A stretch of 64,000 nucleotides of DNA, from the NCBI RefSeq assembly GCF_029338575.1, contig NZ_CP119992.1, positions 992,001 to 1,056,000 on the forward strand, in the 5' to 3' direction. The notes under the pieces were generated by a model, which did not search any database, had not been told where the DNA came from, and was given only the letters and a program-made list of their open reading frames with translations. The translations under genes and the position numbers were made by a program. Shown piece by piece: positions 7,217 to 15,413 of the stretch; the stretch's first letter is position 1; each line of letters starts with the position of its first letter. Source of the DNA: Halomarina halobia (lineage in GTDB: Archaea > Halobacteriota > Halobacteria > Halobacteriales > Haloarculaceae).

Positions 7217-7555
7217 CTACCGCAGGCGACGCGCCCGCCCGGCCATCTTCCACTCCTCGCCCCGCCGCACCGATCGGGGGAGGTCGGACCGACGGCGGCA
7301 GCTGTAGCGTCCGGCGAGCGCCCAGCGATCGACGGAACTGGGTCCGTCGTCGTGGGCGGCGGCCGCCGCCGTTCGTTCGTCCTCGAGGTGCGCGCCGACG
7401 GCGCACGCGAGCGCCGCCGCCTCGCGGTCGGTGGCCGTCTCGGGGATCGTCACCGTCGTCTCCCCGGCGTCCGTCCGGATGTCGATGCTCCAGGTGTGGG
7501 TGTCGACGTCGAAGTCGAGGTCGACGTCGGTTTCGGTGTGTGCGTGGGCGGACAT
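7217..7555 (-). CDS. pccX: PccX-like small subunit of propionyl-CoA carboxylase
   Basis: 112 residues. The layout fits the small third subunit (PccX) described for the Haloferax mediterranei enzyme: an acidic N-terminus, a helix with alternating Ala/Glu ([20 protein letters not shown]), and a C-terminus with repeated basic/aromatic motifs [10 protein letters not shown] and [13 protein letters not shown]. It starts 4 nt after the pccB stop, so the two are cotranscribed. PccX is needed for activity of the archaeal complex; its structural role is unknown. A separate biotin-carboxylase/carrier subunit (PccA) is required but is not in this window. Confidence 0.8.
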   Translation of the reverse strand: MSAHAHTETDVDLDFDVDTHTWSIDIRTDAGETTVTIPETATDREAAALACAVGAHLEDERTAAAAAHDDGPSSVDRWALAGRYSCRRRSDLPRSVRRGEEWKMAGRARRLR

Positions 7556-7559
7556 AGCG

Positions 7560-9131
7560 TTACAGTGGGATGTTTCCGTGGTCCTTCGGCGGTCGATCCG
7601 CGCGCTTCCGGTCCAGCAGCGCGAGGTCCTCGACGAGCCGCTGGCGCGTCTGCTTCGGTTCGATGACGTCGTCGAGGTAGCCACGCTGGGCGGGCTTGTA
7701 GGGGTTGGCGAACTCCTCGCGGTACTCGTCCATCAGCTCCTCGCGGCGCGCCTCGGTCCGCTCGGTCGCGGCGAGTTCCTCGCGGTAGAGGATGTTCACC
7801 GCGCCGCGCGGTCCGAGGACGGCCATCTCCGCGCCCGGCCAGGCGTAGTTGACGTCCGCGCCGAGTTCCTTCGAGCCCATCACGATGTACGCGCCGCCGT
7901 ATGCCTTGCGCGTGATGACGGTGAGCAGCGGGACCGTCGCTTCGGAGTAGGCGTAGATGAGCTTCGCGCCGTGTTTGATGATCCCGTTGTGCTCCTGGTC
8001 GGTGCCGGGCATGAAGCCGGGCACGTCCACGAACGTCAGGATCGGGAGGTTGAACGCGTCGCAGAAGCGCACGAACCGCGCGCCCTTCTGGCTCGCGTCG
8101 ATGTCGAGCGTCCCCGCGTTCGCCCGCGGCTGGTTCGCCACGATGCCCACCGGTCGCCCGTCCATCCGGGCGAAGCCGACGACCAGGTTGCGGGCGTAGC
8201 CCCCGTGGACCTCGAAGAGCGTCCCGTCGTCGACGAGCTCCTCGAGGACGTTCGTCACGTCGTAGGGTTTCTTCGGCTCGTTCGGGACGATGTCGTCGAG
8301 CGCGTCGCACGACCGGTCGGGGTCGTCGTACGGTTCGACGCGCGGCGGGTCCTCGAGGTGGTTCGCTGGCAGGTACGACAGGAGGTGCCTGATGTCGTCG
8401 AGCGCGTCCTCCTCCGAGGAACAGGTCACGTGCGCGACGCCGCTCTTCGAGGCGTGCGGGCGCGCGCCGCCGAGTTCGTCCTTCGATATCTGCTCGCCGG
8501 TGACCGTCTCGATGACGTCCGGGCCGGTGATCATCATGTGGCTGGTGTCGTTCACCATGACGGTGAAGTCCGTCAGTGCGGGCGAGTAGGTCGCCCCGCC
8601 CGCGCACGGACCCATGATGGCCGAGATCTGCGGGATGAGACCGCTGGCCTCGGTGTTGCGCCGGAAGATGCGCGCGAAGCCGACCAGCGAGTCGACGCCC
8701 TCCTGGATGCGCGCACCCGCGGAGTCGTTGAGCCCGACGATGGGGACGCCCGCGTCCATGGCCATGTCCATCGCCTTGCAGATCTTGTCGGCGACCGCCT
8801 CGCCGACCGACCCGCCGAGGACGGTGAAGTCGTGGGCGAACACGAACACCGGGCGGCCGTCCACCTCGCCGCGGCCGGTCACGACCGCGTCGCCCGGGTA
8901 GCGCTTCTCGGCCATGTCGAAGTTGGTCGACTGGTGCTCGACGAAGGTGTCGATCTCTCTGAACGTACCTTCGTCGAGGAAGTACTCGACGCGCTCGTGG
9001 GCGGTCAGCTTCCCCTTCGCGTGCTGTCTGTCGATGCGCTCCTGGCCCCCACCCTGCCGGGCGGCCTCGCGCCGACGCCGAAGCTCCTCGACGGGGTCGG
9101 CGGATTCGGTGCGCGGGACCTCCTGACTCAT
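7560..9131 (-). CDS. pccB: Propionyl-CoA (acyl-CoA) carboxylase carboxyltransferase subunit
   Basis: 523 residues, normal for PccB. Two carboxyltransferase halves are seen: the N-terminal half with [14 protein letters not shown], the [14 protein letters not shown] oxyanion region and [16 protein letters not shown]; the C-terminal half with [38 protein letters not shown] and [19 protein letters not shown]. It moves CO2 from carboxybiotin to propionyl-CoA or acetyl-CoA, yielding methylmalonyl- or malonyl-CoA. The SDR gene ends one nt upstream and pccX begins four nt downstream. Specificity (propionyl versus acetyl) is inferred from PccX and the context. Confidence 0.93.
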   Translation of the reverse strand: MSQEVPRTESADPVEELRRRREAARQGGGQERIDRQHAKGKLTAHERVEYFLDEGTFREIDTFVEHQSTNFDMAEKRYPGDAVVTGRGEVDGRPVFVFAHDFTVLGGSVGEAVADKICKAMDMAMDAGVPIVGLNDSAGARIQEGVDSLVGFARIFRRNTEASGLIPQISAIMGPCAGGATYSPALTDFTVMVNDTSHMMITGPDVIETVTGEQISKDELGGARPHASKSGVAHVTCSSEEDALDDIRHLLSYLPANHLEDPPRVEPYDDPDRSCDALDDIVPNEPKKPYDVTNVLEELVDDGTLFEVHGGYARNLVVGFARMDGRPVGIVANQPRANAGTLDIDASQKGARFVRFCDAFNLPILTFVDVPGFMPGTDQEHNGIIKHGAKLIYAYSEATVPLLTVITRKAYGGAYIVMGSKELGADVNYAWPGAEMAVLGPRGAVNILYREELAATERTEARREELMDEYREEFANPYKPAQRGYLDDVIEPKQTRQRLVEDLALLDRKRADRPPKDHGNIPL

Positions 9132-9132
9132 G

Positions 9133-9876
9133 TTACCACTCCATGCCGCCGTTGACGGCGAGGATCTGTCCGGTCATGTAGCTCGACTCCTCGCCCGCCA
9201 GGAACCGCACGATCCCGCAGACGTCACCGACCTCCGCGAACCGCCGGAGGGGGATGCGCTCGACGATCTTCTCCCGGACGCGCTCGGGGACGTCCTCGAG
9301 CATGTCGGTCTGGACGAACCCGGGCGCGACGCAGTTGGCGGTCGACCCCGAGCGGGCCATCTCCAGCGCGATCGTCCGCGTGAACCCGAACAGGCCGCTC
9401 TTGGTCGTCGCGTAGTTGGCCTGGCCGTAGTTCCCCTGCTGGCCGACGACGCTCGAGATGTTGACCAGCCGGCCGTGTTCGGCCTCGAGCAGGTCGTCGA
9501 AGAAGACCTTCGTGCAGTTGAACACGCCACCGAGGTTCACGTCCATCACGCGGTCCCAGTCCTCCCGCGTCATGTTCGCGAACTTCCGGTCGACAGTCAG
9601 TCCGGCGTTGTTCACGAGCACGTCGACGTCGCCGAACGCCCGACGGACGTCCTCGGCCATCCCCTCCACCGAGCCGAGGTCGCTCACGTCGGCCTGTACC
9701 GCGATCGCCCGTCCGCCCGCGTCCTCGATCTCGTCGACGACGTCGTAGGCCTCCGCCTCCGAGGAGCGGTAGTTGACGACGACGTCAGCGCCCTGTTCGC
9801 CGAGTTCGATCGCGATGCCCTTCCCGATACCGCGCGATGCGCCGGTGACGACGCACGTCTGTGTTTCGAGTGTCAT
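9133..9876 (-). CDS. SDR-family 3-oxoacyl/acetoacetyl-CoA reductase (PhaB/FabG-like)
   Basis: 247 residues. The classical SDR layout is complete: TGASRGIGKG nucleotide motif (12-21), NYRSS after beta-2 (an NADPH-preferring pattern), NNAG (about 88-91), catalytic Ser in NISSVVG, YATTK active site (Tyr-x3-Lys) and a C-terminal VNGGMEW. It is the first gene of the SDR-pccB-pccX-thiolase operon, so reduction of acetoacetyl-CoA to 3-hydroxybutyryl-CoA for polyhydroxyalkanoate is the simplest reading; a fatty-acid FabG-type role cannot be excluded. No PHA synthase is in the window. Confidence 0.88.
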   Translation of the reverse strand: MTLETQTCVVTGASRGIGKGIAIELGEQGADVVVNYRSSEAEAYDVVDEIEDAGGRAIAVQADVSDLGSVEGMAEDVRRAFGDVDVLVNNAGLTVDRKFANMTREDWDRVMDVNLGGVFNCTKVFFDDLLEAEHGRLVNISSVVGQQGNYGQANYATTKSGLFGFTRTIALEMARSGSTANCVAPGFVQTDMLEDVPERVREKIVERIPLRRFAEVGDVCGIVRFLAGEESSYMTGQILAVNGGMEW

Positions 9877-10268
9877 TGTTTCGTCTGTTTTGTCGACCGC
9901 ACACGCGCGATCTCCAAGGTCACCCGATGGCCGGAACCGGGAACGACGGTGAACGCGCGCGCCGTTAGTTCGAGGTCACGACGACCCTGATGAAAGCCTT
10001 GTCCTAATATTGCCTAGTAGATTTTGGCGAGTGTATATACATCATGTCGACGTGCGACACTGGGTCGGTAATCGCCCTACAGAGCTACCAAAGAGCCACA
10101 ATAGTATAACTGTATGTCATAGTACACCACACTGAATATGAGCGAATGATGACACTCTCCTGCCACGAACCGGCAGCTGACGGCAATATTCGCTGCCGTC
10201 GGTACGTACTATTTACGTGGTAATATCACGGGATGTTATCTGAAACAATCGCCGTCGTGACGCACTGA
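9877..10268. other. AT-rich intergenic region upstream of the acyl-CoA operon
   Basis: This 392-bp stretch is clearly poorer in GC than its flanks, notably 9990-10260. No convincing open frame was found. It holds TATA-like elements (TAATATT near 10006, GTATATAC near 10033) and an inverted repeat GACGGCA/TGCCGTC at 10179-10200 with an 8-nt loop, which may terminate the upstream minus-strand gene ending at 10269. The promoter of the operon starting at 9876 should lie here. Confidence 0.5.
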
Positions 10269-10547
10269 TTACAGTTCGACGCGGATACCGACCCCGGGTA
10301 CGCGGAGGGTGGTGCACCCGGTGGTCCGCCGCCGGTCGACGGCCGCGGCCACGTGAACCGCGACGACGCCGGCCGAGAAACTGGCCGCGGCGAGCGCCGC
10401 GAGCGCCGGGTAGCTCACCACCCACAGAACGACCGGCACCACGAGAGCCACCGCGAAGGCGACGAGGATGGTACGGCCGTCCGGCGTCTCCGGGATCGGC
10501 GGATACGGTACGTTGGTTCGGCCGGCGGTGGATCGGGGCGATCTCAT
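10269..10547 (-). CDS. Small membrane protein, unknown
   Basis: 92 residues from ATG 10547 (a TTG at 10577 would add ten). The order is a short polar, proline-rich N-terminus (TNVPYPPIPETPDGRT), two adjacent hydrophobic helices (about 27-45 and 47-65) and a basic C-terminal tail with one Cys. It is probably a two-helix membrane hairpin. No family was recognised. It is followed by an AT-rich region with a hairpin and probably forms its own transcript. Confidence 0.55.
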   Translation of the reverse strand: MRSPRSTAGRTNVPYPPIPETPDGRTILVAFAVALVVPVVLWVVSYPALAALAAASFSAGVVAVHVAAAVDRRRTTGCTTLRVPGVGIRVEL

Positions 10548-10634
10548 CACGGATGGAGAGGCGATCGCTTGAAGCAAAACTGTAATCTGAAATTTATTTA
10601 TGTAGGTGATCGTACCGAAGTCCGCTTCGGTAAC

Positions 10635-11531
10635 CTATCCGACCGCTTCGTGGCGGACCTCGCGGACGACGAGGTCCTCGTCCATGGTGACGCGCAGCGT
10701 CTCTCCGTCGAGCGTGATCGCCACCTCGACGCGCCACGAATCTGTATCCAGGACGGTCACCGCCTCGTCGGAGACACACCAGTCGAGCGTCCAGTAGGGC
10801 GTCAGTCCGAGGTCGATCCCGTGGTCGCGGTGGAACGCGACGACATCCGACTGATCGAGCAGGCGCAGGCCGACCGCCGAGCAGAGCCGGTGGTTACACT
10901 GTTCGCAGACGTGGTCCGCGCGCAGTCCGTCGCCGAGACAGCAATCTCCCTCGCTCACGAGGACGGTCCGCATCCGGCCGCTGCACTCCGGGCAGACGCC
11001 GTCCGCCGCGAGGCAGTGGAGGTGGCGCACGCGCTGGTCGAACGCCCGGGCGATCTCCTCGGTCGTCCGGTCGTTCAGCCCGCCCGGCGGGAAGGAGTAC
11101 CTCCCGTGTCGCCGCTCGCAGTCGGCGCAGACGATGGCGAGCATCTCGTCGTCGTATCGGGCCTCGAGCGTTCCGTCGCACCAGAGACACGACCCCTCGA
11201 CCGGGAACGGCTCGACGTGAGGGTGTTCGTTGAACGACCCCGCGAGGACCGCCTGCACCACCTTCGTGCCCGCGTGGCGCAGGTCGTAGCCGTCGTCGGT
11301 GCGCAGGACGAACTGGTCGGTTAACTTCCCGAGGTGGTAGTTGAACCGCGCGCTGTCGCGCATTCCGACCATCTCCCGCAGCCGTGAGAACCGCACCGGT
11401 CGCTCCTCCGCCCGCCAGAGCGCCTCCAGGATCGAGAGGCGCGTCTCGTTGGCGACGATAGAGAACGCCTCCGCCGGGGCGACGCAGTCCGCACACTCCC
11501 GAATGCTCGGCTCCGCCTCGCTTTCGCTCAT
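10635..11531 (-). CDS. Winged-helix transcriptional regulator with zinc-ribbon C-terminus
   Basis: 298 residues from ATG 11531 (GTG 11537 is an alternative). Residues about 10-90 form an ArsR-like winged helix (AFSIVANETRLSILEALW, then SARFNYHLGKLTDQFVLR). The remainder is the haloarchaeal extension with several CxxC knuckles: CLWC, CADC, CPEC and CEQC, probably binding structural zinc. Such proteins are common in haloarchaea and regulate unknown genes. The neighbour TMEM175-like gene diverges from it, with 140 bp between them, so it could be a target, though no operator was identified. Confidence 0.85.
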   Translation of the reverse strand: MSESEAEPSIRECADCVAPAEAFSIVANETRLSILEALWRAEERPVRFSRLREMVGMRDSARFNYHLGKLTDQFVLRTDDGYDLRHAGTKVVQAVLAGSFNEHPHVEPFPVEGSCLWCDGTLEARYDDEMLAIVCADCERRHGRYSFPPGGLNDRTTEEIARAFDQRVRHLHCLAADGVCPECSGRMRTVLVSEGDCCLGDGLRADHVCEQCNHRLCSAVGLRLLDQSDVVAFHRDHGIDLGLTPYWTLDWCVSDEAVTVLDTDSWRVEVAITLDGETLRVTMDEDLVVREVRHEAVG

Positions 11532-11671
11532 ACCCACAGATAGGTGTCAGGTACGGTAAAACTCTAGCTTAAGCGGGTTTCTGTAACAGAATCGATGTTT
11601 CCGGGCCGCCGATCGGCCGCTCGCTGTCATCGGGGAGACACGATAAGCCGCGCGACGACCAATCGGGTGGT

Positions 11672-12286
11672 ATGCCACGCCTGCGGACCGTCGGCGGCGA
11701 GGGGGTCGACCGGCTCAACGCCATCAGCGACGGGATCTTCGCTATCGTGCTGACGCTGCTCGTCCTCCAGTTCGAGGTCCCGGACGTCCCTCCGTCGGAA
11801 CTCGGGGGCGCGCTGCGCGCGATGCGGCCGCTGTTCGTCAGCTACCTCCTCAGTTTCTTCGTCGTCGGCCTCTACTGGGTCGTCCACCACAACCTGTTCC
11901 GACAGATCGTCCGTCACGACCGCGTGCTGCTCTATCTCAACCTCCTGTTCCTCCTCTCGGTGTCGTTTATGCCCTTCCCGACGGAACTCATCGGGACCTA
12001 CGATACGCGCCTCGCGTGGACGCTCTACGCGCTCAACTTCATCGCCATCGGCGTACTCATGACCGCCATCTGGCAGTACGCCGCGTCGAGCGGGTACGTC
12101 GCCGACGTGATCACCCCGCTCGACGCGCGCCTCCTCACCCTCCGCGGGCTGATCAACCCCGCCGTCTTCGCCGCCTCGATCGCCGTCAGCGCGGTGAACC
12201 TCGACGCGGCCTACCTGGTGCCGTTGCTCATCGTCCCCCTCCAGGTGCTCTGGGCGCGGACGTACGGTCGCTCGAACGACGGGTGA
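11672..12286 (+). CDS. TMEM175-family (DUF1211) potassium channel-like protein
   Basis: 204 residues, six hydrophobic segments as in prokaryotic TMEM175. The signature in the first helix is RLNAISDGIFAIVLTLLVLQ (14-33), where the family has R-x3-F-S-D; here the Phe is Ile. A second feature is the HHNLFRQI loop after helix 3. Family members form tetrameric K+ channels lacking the P-loop filter. A potassium route makes sense in a high-K+ cytoplasm, but flux direction and gating cannot be inferred. It diverges from the winged-helix regulator. Confidence 0.85.
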   Translation: MPRLRTVGGEGVDRLNAISDGIFAIVLTLLVLQFEVPDVPPSELGGALRAMRPLFVSYLLSFFVVGLYWVVHHNLFRQIVRHDRVLLYLNLLFLLSVSFMPFPTELIGTYDTRLAWTLYALNFIAIGVLMTAIWQYAASSGYVADVITPLDARLLTLRGLINPAVFAASIAVSAVNLDAAYLVPLLIVPLQVLWARTYGRSNDG

Positions 12287-12404
12287 GATCGGTCGGAGGA
12301 ACGTCGCGACGGCCGTCGACGGCGGTTTGACGCCTCCTCACCGGAGTATTTCTTCTCCGAGAGGACCCGATGGTAAGAACCATACTGCAGGGGCTCACAT
12401 TACT

Positions 12405-12422
12405 TTTTAGGCCATCCTAAAA
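12405..12422. promoter_or_regulatory. Iron box 1 before the siderophore operon
   Basis: TTTTAGG-CCAT-CCTAAAA, 7-bp perfect arms around a 4-nt centre. It lies 36 bp (centre to centre) upstream of iron box 2, so two regulator dimers could bind with a few helical turns between them. It matches the DtxR/IdeR-type core TTAGGN4CCTAA. Confidence 0.75.
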
Positions 12423-12440
12423 CCGGTACAGTTTTCAATG

Positions 12441-12458
12441 TTTTAGGCTAGCCTAAAA
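12441..12458. promoter_or_regulatory. Iron box 2 before the siderophore operon
   Basis: TTTTAGGCTAGCCTAAAA is an 18-bp perfect palindrome, the strongest of the three iron boxes here. It ends 5 bp before the ATG at 12464 of a short leader frame and 25 bp before the ATG at 12484. A DtxR/Idr-type repressor loaded with Fe(II) would block the promoter, giving siderophore synthesis only in iron shortage. Confidence 0.85.
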
Positions 12459-12463
12459 CTCGT

Positions 12464-12538
12464 ATGTCGGAACACAGAGATCGATGCGTCCGGACGACGA
12501 CTGCGACGACGGTTTCGAACGGAGGTATCGACCCGTGA
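12464..12538 (+). CDS. Possible 24-codon leader ORF of the siderophore operon
   Basis: ATG at 12464 opens a 24-residue frame (MSEHRDRCVRTTTATT...) whose TGA overlaps a GTG in the frame of the aminotransferase (GTGA, 12535-12538). That GTG is preceded by GGAGG at 12521-12525 with 9-nt spacing. The ATG lies just after iron box 2, as expected for a leaderless transcript. It may couple translation into the operon. The alternative is chance: the frame overlaps the annotated aminotransferase start. Confidence 0.3.
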   Translation: MSEHRDRCVRTTTATTVSNGGIDP

Positions 12539-13893
12539 GCTACCAGGAGGCGTCGAACGCCGGGTTGCTCGACCAGCAGGCGCGCCGGGAGTCGAGCGCG
12601 CGGACGTACCCGCGTCACCTCCCGTTCGCGATCCGCGAGGCCCGCGGGGTCACCGTCGTCGACATGGACGGCGAGGAGTACTACGACTGTCTCGCGGGCG
12701 CGGGGACGCTCGCGCTCGGGCACAACCACCCGGTCGCCGTCGAGGCGATGGAGCGCGCGCTCGACGAGCGCCGCCCCCTCCACACGCTCGACATCACCAC
12801 GCCGGGGAAGGAGGCGTTCGTCGACCGGCTCTTCGAGAGCCTCCCCGACGAGTTCGCCGAGCGGGCCCGCGTGCAGTTCTGCGGGCCCGCGGGGACGGAC
12901 GCGGTCGAGGCCGCCCTCAAGCTCGTGAAGACCGCCACGGGCAGGGGGAGCGTCCTCGCCTTCCGTGGCGGCTACCACGGGATGACCAACGGCGCGCTCA
13001 GCCTCACGGGCGACACCGACCCCAAGGAGCCGCTCTCCGGGCTGATGCCCGGCGTCCACCACCTCCCCTACCCCGCGGACTACCGCTGCCCGTTCGGGAT
13101 CGGCGGCGACGAGGGCGCGCGCACGGCCGCGCGTTACGTCGAGCGCCTGCTCGACGACCCCGGACGCGGGATCACCGACCCCGCGGGGATGGTCGTCGAA
13201 CTCGTCCAGGGCGAGGGCGGCGCGGTCCCCGCGCCCGACGGGTGGACCCGCGAGATCCGCCGGATCACCCGCGAGCGCGACGTCCCGCTCGTCGTCGACG
13301 AGATCCAGACTGGCCTCGGGCGCACCGGCGAGCTGTACGCCTTCGAGCACGCGGGCATCACGCCCGACGTGATCACGCTCTCGAAGGCGATCGGCGGCGG
13401 CCTGCCGCTGGCCGTCGTGGTCTACGACGAGCGCCTCGACGCGTGGGAGCCGGGCGCGCACGCCGGCACCTTCCGCGGCAACCAGCTCGCCATGGCGGCG
13501 GGCGAGGCGACGATCGAGTACGTCCTCGAACACGACCTGCACGAGCGCGCGGCCGCGATGGGCGCGCGCCTGCGCGACCGCCTCGAAGCCGTTTCGGGGA
13601 GCCACGACGCCGTGGGCGACGTGCGCGGCCGCGGGCTGATGCTCGGAGTCGAGTTCGTCGATCCCACCGCCGATCCCGACGAGGTCGGCAGCTACCCCGC
13701 CGACGGCGACCTCGCGGAGCGGGTTCGCGCGGCGTGCTTCGACCGGGGGCTCGTGATCGAACTGGGCGGCCGCCACGGCGCGACCGCGCGGTTCCTTCCC
13801 CCGCTGGTCGTCACCCGCGAGGACGTGGACGCCATCGCCGACCGGTTCGAGGAGGCGGTCGAGGCGGCCGTCGCGAGGGGGGTGCCCGCATGA
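12484..13893 (+). CDS. dat: Diaminobutyrate-2-oxoglutarate aminotransferase
   Basis: 469 residues. A class III PLP aminotransferase: ESSARTYPRHLP at the N-terminus, GPAGTDAVEAALKL for phosphate binding, RGGYHGMTNGAL, VDEIQTGLGRTG with Asp272, and LSKAIGGGLPL with the PLP lysine 301. It converts aspartate semialdehyde to L-2,4-diaminobutyrate, the first committed step to 1,3-diaminopropane. The start chosen is ATG 12484. A GTG at 12535 has a much better Shine-Dalgarno (GGAGG) and directly precedes the conserved part, so it is a serious alternative that would shorten the protein by 17 residues. The stop overlaps the next start (ATGA). Confidence 0.92.
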   Translation: MRPDDDCDDGFERRYRPVSYQEASNAGLLDQQARRESSARTYPRHLPFAIREARGVTVVDMDGEEYYDCLAGAGTLALGHNHPVAVEAMERALDERRPLHTLDITTPGKEAFVDRLFESLPDEFAERARVQFCGPAGTDAVEAALKLVKTATGRGSVLAFRGGYHGMTNGALSLTGDTDPKEPLSGLMPGVHHLPYPADYRCPFGIGGDEGARTAARYVERLLDDPGRGITDPAGMVVELVQGEGGAVPAPDGWTREIRRITRERDVPLVVDEIQTGLGRTGELYAFEHAGITPDVITLSKAIGGGLPLAVVVYDERLDAWEPGAHAGTFRGNQLAMAAGEATIEYVLEHDLHERAAAMGARLRDRLEAVSGSHDAVGDVRGRGLMLGVEFVDPTADPDEVGSYPADGDLAERVRAACFDRGLVIELGGRHGATARFLPPLVVTREDVDAIADRFEEAVEAAVARGVPA

Positions 13894-15413
13894 GCGGCGT
13901 CCCCGACTACGCCGACGGCCGCACGACCGCCGAGACGCTCTTCCTCGGTGGCGAGGGGAGCGCAGAGGCCTACCGGACGGCGATGCGGATCGCCGAGGAG
14001 GCGGTCGTCGAGACGATCGTGGAGGGCGACGCCCCCTACTCGGGTCGCTCGCCGGAGCGGCTGCGCGCCCGGCTCGCGGACCTCGAGTGCCTCCCCGAGG
14101 AGGGCGTCGGGTTCGAGCGCGCCGTCCGGGGGGTCTCCGACCTCGTGCTCGCGGACTCGGTGAACGTCTCCCATCCGGCCTGCGTCGCCCACCTGCAGTG
14201 CCCGCCGCTCGTCCCCTCGCTCGCGGCGGAGGCGATGCTGACCGCGACGAACCAGTCGCTCGACTCCTGGGATCAGAGCCCCGCGGCGTCGGTGCTCGAG
14301 GAGCGCTTCGTCGGCCGTCTCGCGGAGCTGTTCGGCTACGGCGAGGACGCCGACGGCGTCTTCACGGGCGGCGGGACGGCGTCTAACTTCCTCGGCCTGC
14401 TGCTGGCGCGCAACCGCCACCTCGCCGAGGAGCACGGCCGGGACGCGCGGCGCGACGGCCTCCCGCCGGAGGCGGCCGACCTCCGGATCCTCTGCTCCAC
14501 GGCGGCGCACTTCACGGCCGAGCAGGCCGCCGCCCACCTCGGACTGGGCGAGCGGGCGGTCGTCGAAGTCGAGACGGACGACGACTACCGGCTGTCGCCG
14601 GCGGCGCTCGACGCGGCCCTCTCCCGCCTCGACGCCGACGGCCGGGAGCCGTTCGCGCTCGTCGGCACCGCCGGGACGACCGACTTCGGCAGCGTCGATC
14701 CGCTCGACGCGCTGGCGGATCGCGCGGAGGAGCGCGGCCTCTGGTTCCACGTCGACGCGGCGTACGGCGGCGCGCTCGCGCTCAGCGACCGCCACCGCGA
14801 CCGGCTGGCGGGGATCGAGCGGGCGGACTCCGTCGCGGTGGACTTCCACAAGCTGTTCTACCAGCCGATCAGCTGCGGGCTGTTCCTCCTGCGCGACGGC
14901 GACGACTACCGCCACGTGGCGCGCAACGCCGCCTACCTCAACCCGGAGGGCGACGACGCGGCCGGCGTCCCGAACCTCGTCTCCAAGTCTACCCAGACCA
15001 CCCGCCGGTTCGACGCGCTGAAGCCGCTCGTCGCGTTCCGCACCCTCGGCCGCCGCCGCCTCGCCGCGCTCGTCGAGTACACCCTCGACCTCGCGGACGA
15101 GGTGGCCGCCCGGATCGCGGCCGACCCGGACCTCGAACTCGCGACCGAGCCGGCGCTCAACGCGGTCGTCTTCCGCTACGTCCCGTCGTCCGCCGCCGGC
15201 GACGGCGGTCGGGCCGACCGCATCAACGAGTCGATCCGCGACGCGCTGCTCGCCGAGGGCGACGCCGTGCTCGCGCGCACCGAGGTCGGCGGGCGAACCC
15301 ACCTCAAGTTCACCCTGCTCAACCCCCGAACGACGGTCGAGGACGCGGAGGGGATCCTCCGTCGAGTGACGGCGCTCGGCCGCGACCTCGACGCCGCGGA
15401 GGTGGGCCGATGA
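13890..15413 (+). CDS. ddc: L-2,4-diaminobutyrate decarboxylase
   Basis: 507 residues, group II PLP decarboxylase. Visible features: NVSHPACVAHLQCPPLVPSL (92-111), substrate and fold motif DSWDQSPAASVLE, GVFTGGGTASNFLGLL, the HVDAAYGGALAL motif with the PLP-pairing Asp289, and the PLP lysine 321 in VDFHKLFYQP. It produces 1,3-diaminopropane from diaminobutyrate, as in rhizobactin 1021, schizokinen and acinetobactin-type precursor pathways. Both flanking junctions are ATGA overlaps (13890-13893 and 15410-15413). Related aromatic or glutamate decarboxylases share the fold, but the operon fixes the substrate. Confidence 0.93.
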   Translation: MSGVPDYADGRTTAETLFLGGEGSAEAYRTAMRIAEEAVVETIVEGDAPYSGRSPERLRARLADLECLPEEGVGFERAVRGVSDLVLADSVNVSHPACVAHLQCPPLVPSLAAEAMLTATNQSLDSWDQSPAASVLEERFVGRLAELFGYGEDADGVFTGGGTASNFLGLLLARNRHLAEEHGRDARRDGLPPEAADLRILCSTAAHFTAEQAAAHLGLGERAVVEVETDDDYRLSPAALDAALSRLDADGREPFALVGTAGTTDFGSVDPLDALADRAEERGLWFHVDAAYGGALALSDRHRDRLAGIERADSVAVDFHKLFYQPISCGLFLLRDGDDYRHVARNAAYLNPEGDDAAGVPNLVSKSTQTTRRFDALKPLVAFRTLGRRRLAALVEYTLDLADEVAARIAADPDLELATEPALNAVVFRYVPSSAAGDGGRADRINESIRDALLAEGDAVLARTEVGGRTHLKFTLLNPRTTVEDAEGILRRVTALGRDLDAAEVGR

